Shown here: piece after piece, positions 6,495-8,714 of the stretch
How the letters are laid out: each line of letters begins with the position of its first letter
Numbering within the stretch: the stretch's first letter is position 1
NCBI GenBank assembly: GCA_025450555.1
Contig: JANWHF010000303.1
Coordinates: 1 to 8,714, forward strand
Direction: 5' to 3'
DNA from: Tepidisphaeraceae bacterium
GTDB lineage: Bacteria; Planctomycetota; Phycisphaerae; Tepidisphaerales; Tepidisphaeraceae
Length of the DNA stretch: 8,714 bases
Translations under genes and position numbers: made by a program
The notes under the pieces: generated by a model
Databases searched by the model: none
Seen by the model: the letters and a program-made list of their open reading frames with translations, nothing else
Told to the model about the DNA's origin: nothing

Positions 6495-8051
6495 GTGCAG
6501 ACCGACAGCGTCACCAGCTACGACGAGCTTCCTTACCACAGCAATCCATTTCACTACACGCATCCCGATGCTCTGGCCACGGCGGCGATTCTTGCGGGCC
6601 TTGAGGCGCCGGATGTGCAGCGCTGCCGGGTCCTGGAACTCGGCTGCGCTGGAGGCGGGAATCTGATTCCGATGGCTGAAGGACTGCCGGAGAGCAATTT
6701 CGTCGGCATCGATTTGTCTGCTCGTCAGGTGGCCCAAGGCCAGGCAATCATCGACGCGCTCAAGCTCCAGAACATCCAGCTCGAGGCGATGAGCATCCTG
6801 GATGTCACGCCGAAATTCGGGCAGTTCGATTACATCATCTGCCACGGCGTTTATTCCTGGGTGCCGCCGGCCGTGCAGGAAAAAATCCTGGAAATCTGCA
6901 ACGTTAACCTGAGCCGCAATGGCGTCGCCTACGTCAGCTACAACACCTACCCCGGCTGGCACATGCGGCAAATGATCCGCGAGATGATGCTCTTTCATGT
7001 CGAGCAGGTTCGCGACCCGCGTCAGCGCGTGCGCGAAGCGCTGACGTTGCTCGATATGCTGGTTCACTCAGCGGGCAATCACGACACGCCTTACGCACAG
7101 CTCCTTAAAGACGAGATGGAAACGCTCCAATCGGCGGGCGAGCATTACGTCTTCCACGAGCATCTGGAGGACATCAACGAGCCGCTCTACTTTCATCAAT
7201 TCGTAAAGCGTGCCGCGGCCAAGGGACTTCAATACCTGGGCGAGGCCCAGAGCTACGAGGGAGCAGGGCGGATCGATCCATCGGCGGCGCAATGGCTCAT
7301 GCAGCAGACGAACGATGCCGTCCGTCGCGAGCAATATTGCGATTTCATCATGAGCCGGCGATTTCGCTGGACGCTGTTGTGTCACGATGATCAGCCGGTG
7401 GATCACACGCCCGATCCGCGCCGAGTAGAGAAGCTCCAGATCGCAGCGATCCTGAACTGCTCGACGCCGGATCCCGATCTTCGCTCGGATGCAAAGGTCA
7501 CCTTCGTCTCACCCAAAAATGTCGAGCTGACCAGCGATAATCCGATCGTCAAAGGCGCGCTGGCTGCCCTGATTCGCCATAAGCCGGCGGCGATCAGCTT
7601 CGATACGCTGTGCCAGGAAATTCAGCGCATGGCGCGGGGAACGGATGAGCCGATGAGCGACGCCGATCGTCAGTTCGCTGCCGGCGCGATGCTCCAGTGC
7701 CATCATTCTGGAACGGTCGAATTACACACCTATTTGCCGCCGTTCACGCTTAAGGTCGGCGAGCGTCCAAAGGCGATGCTCATGGCGCGTCTTCAGGCGG
7801 CTGATCAGGCGCTGATCACCAGCCGCCGGCATCGCATCATTCATCTCAACCCGTTTGATTTTCAGGTGCTGATGCTTCTGGACGGCACGCGCGATCGTGC
7901 CGCGCTGCTGACGGCCATCGAAGCGGCGGTGGCCTCGGGTGAATTGGGAATCAAAGACAAAGAGGGAAACGCGTCCGATCCATCCGTGCTGCCGGATCTG
8001 CTGGACCATTCGCTGCGCCGAATCGCATTTGCGGCGCTGCTGGTGGAATGA
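6495..8051 (+). CDS. Class I SAM-dependent methyltransferase with methyltransferase regulatory domain
   Basis: This 518-aa protein transfers a methyl group from S-adenosylmethionine to an unknown acceptor. The N-terminus has the block YDELPYHSNPFHYTHPD (9-25) typical of this subfamily. SAM-binding motif I follows, RVLELGCAGGGNLIPMA (45-61), then the acidic loop FVGIDLS (69-75) and FDYIICHGVYSWVP (111-124). GVAYVSYNTYPGWHMRQMI (143-161) begins the segment matching the predicted methyltransferase regulatory domain (MethyTransf_Reg, PF10119), through about residue 240. The C-terminal 300 or so residues contain a further helical domain and a winged-helix-like tail near 445-515. No signal peptide or membrane segment is visible, so it is cytosolic. 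It starts with GTG: an in-frame stop at 6480 excludes a longer version, and GGAG lies 5 bases upstream. A Moco oxidoreductase follows after 22 bases, suggesting one operon. Family assignment is strong; the substrate cannot be read from sequence. Confidence 0.93.
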   Translation: MQTDSVTSYDELPYHSNPFHYTHPDALATAAILAGLEAPDVQRCRVLELGCAGGGNLIPMAEGLPESNFVGIDLSARQVAQGQAIIDALKLQNIQLEAMSILDVTPKFGQFDYIICHGVYSWVPPAVQEKILEICNVNLSRNGVAYVSYNTYPGWHMRQMIREMMLFHVEQVRDPRQRVREALTLLDMLVHSAGNHDTPYAQLLKDEMETLQSAGEHYVFHEHLEDINEPLYFHQFVKRAAAKGLQYLGEAQSYEGAGRIDPSAAQWLMQQTNDAVRREQYCDFIMSRRFRWTLLCHDDQPVDHTPDPRRVEKLQIAAILNCSTPDPDLRSDAKVTFVSPKNVELTSDNPIVKGALAALIRHKPAAISFDTLCQEIQRMARGTDEPMSDADRQFAAGAMLQCHHSGTVELHTYLPPFTLKVGERPKAMLMARLQAADQALITSRRHRIIHLNPFDFQVLMLLDGTRDRAALLTAIEAAVASGELGIKDKEGNASDPSVLPDLLDHSLRRIAFAALLVE

Positions 8052-8061
8052 AACGTGGTAT

Positions 8062-8067
8062 GAGGGA
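8062..8067 (+). promoter_or_regulatory. Ribosome binding site of the Moco oxidoreductase gene
   Basis: GAGGGA lies 6 bases before the ATG at 8074, in the 22-base gap after the methyltransferase stop. It supports this start over frames that open further upstream inside the methyltransferase gene. Confidence 0.7.
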
Positions 8068-8073
8068 TCACAT

Positions 8074-8700
8074 ATGAGCGAATCACGAAGCACCAGGCCG
8101 CAGATCATCAGCCCCGATACGCTTCGCGGAAGTGCGGACGATCGCACGCCACCGGAGCAGGTGCTGACCTCCAAGTGGCCGGTGCTTCATCATGGGAAGG
8201 TGCCGACCGTCGATCCTTATTCACCCGATTGGCGATTGAAAATCTTCGGACTCGTTGAGGCGCCTTATGAATTGACCTACGCCGAGCTTCGCGCGATGCC
8301 GGCAATCGATGTCGTGTGCGACATGCACTGTGTGACCCACTGGAGCCGGCTGAACAACGTCTTTACCGGCGTTCCCACGCGCACCTTAATCGAAAGAGCG
8401 AAGCCGCGCCCCGAATCGCGCTTCGTGATGTGCCATAGCGAGGCCGGCTTCACAACCAATCTGCCTTTGCAGGAAATTGTCACCGAAGATTGCATCCTGG
8501 CGTATCAGTGGGAAGGACAGGATCTTTCGCCAGAGCACGGCGGGCCGCTGCGCGGGCTCGTGCCCCGGCTCTATTTGTGGAAAAGCGCCAAATGGATTCG
8601 CGGCATCGAACTTCGCGCCACCGACGCCCCGGGATTCTGGGAGCAAAGCGGCTATCACATGCACGGCGATCCGTGGAAAGAGGAGCGGTTCGGCTGGTAG
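8074..8700 (+). CDS. Sulfite-oxidase-like molybdopterin oxidoreductase (cytosolic)
   Basis: This 208-aa protein is of the Oxidored_molyb type (PF00174, sulfite oxidase fold), in the short single-domain group called sulfite oxidase-like oxidoreductases (COG2041). Members bind molybdopterin cofactor through one conserved cysteine, here most likely Cys86 in CDMHCVTHWS (82-91). Other family features are DWRLKIFGLVE (52-62), GVPTRTLIE (99-107), EHGGPLRGLVPRLYLWKSAK (154-173) and the terminal GFWEQSGYHMHGDPW (187-201). No Tat or Sec signal is present, unlike the periplasmic methionine-sulfoxide reductase MsrP or canonical sulfite dehydrogenases. It also lacks the C-terminal dimerisation domain of true sulfite oxidases, so it should not be named one. 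The physiological substrate is unknown. It follows the methyltransferase by 22 bases on the same strand and is likely cotranscribed. The gene is complete. Confidence 0.93.
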   Translation: MSESRSTRPQIISPDTLRGSADDRTPPEQVLTSKWPVLHHGKVPTVDPYSPDWRLKIFGLVEAPYELTYAELRAMPAIDVVCDMHCVTHWSRLNNVFTGVPTRTLIERAKPRPESRFVMCHSEAGFTTNLPLQEIVTEDCILAYQWEGQDLSPEHGGPLRGLVPRLYLWKSAKWIRGIELRATDAPGFWEQSGYHMHGDPWKEERFGW

Positions 8701-8714
8701 AACTCGATCGCTTC

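Noticed and set aside
6491..6604. ATG at 6491 as the methyltransferase start
   Set aside because: It is out of frame with the methyltransferase and only 1 base after GGAG; the GTG at 6495 reads into the conserved sequence.
6390..7067. Stop-free minus-strand extension that would lengthen the cysteine-cluster protein to 420 residues
   Set aside because: It is almost entirely antisense to the strongly conserved methyltransferase gene, shows no domain, and family members start shortly before the CxxCxxCC motif. The ATG at 6389 also has a well-placed -10.

Overview
The window reads as a piece of a planctomycete (or closely related PVC) chromosome, moderately G+C-rich. The main reason is the minus-strand gene pair at 211-3691: an exported DUF1549/DUF1553 protein (PSCyt2/PSD1 architecture) directly followed by a Tat-type DUF1501 protein. 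This pair is greatly expanded in Planctomycetes and rare elsewhere. A secreted protein with HEAT-like repeats of a planctomycete flavour (4584-5678) fits the same origin. I cannot assign a genus.

Layout from left to right. Positions 1-210 have no credible gene; they are a cytosine-tract-rich (guanine-rich on the minus strand) stretch downstream of the DUF1501 gene, with a possible G-quadruplex and a weak hairpin. Positions 211-1698 (DUF1501) and 1715-3691 (DUF1549/DUF1553) form a two-gene minus-strand operon with a 16-base gap. A divergent regulatory region of about 160 bases (3692-3852) separates it from msrA (3853-4545, plus), which encodes an apparently exported peptide-methionine (S)-S-oxide reductase. 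msrA converges on an unrecognised secreted protein (4584-5678, minus), whose upstream region carries a perfect 7-bp dyad and a CTAGG direct repeat. Next comes a small CxxCxxCC/YkgJ-type cysteine-cluster protein (5805-6389, minus). It is divergent from a plus-strand pair: a class I SAM methyltransferase with a methyltransferase regulatory domain (6495-8051) and a sulfite-oxidase-fold molybdopterin oxidoreductase (8074-8700). The last 14 bases contain nothing identifiable.

Functionally, the left part is an exported planctomycete module of unsettled role, probably in extracytoplasmic polymer or redox metabolism. The centre is exported methionine-sulfoxide repair. The right part places three cytosolic proteins around one 105-base divergent intergenic region: a putative metal- or Fe-S-binding protein, a methyltransferase of unknown substrate and a Moco enzyme. 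No mobile element, CRISPR array, rRNA or tRNA was recognised. I see no clear case for a wholly new system. The least explained items are the hypothetical secreted protein, the cysteine-cluster/methyltransferase/Moco neighbourhood, the possibly leaderless start of the cysteine-cluster gene, and an apparent excess of the palindrome CGATCG.
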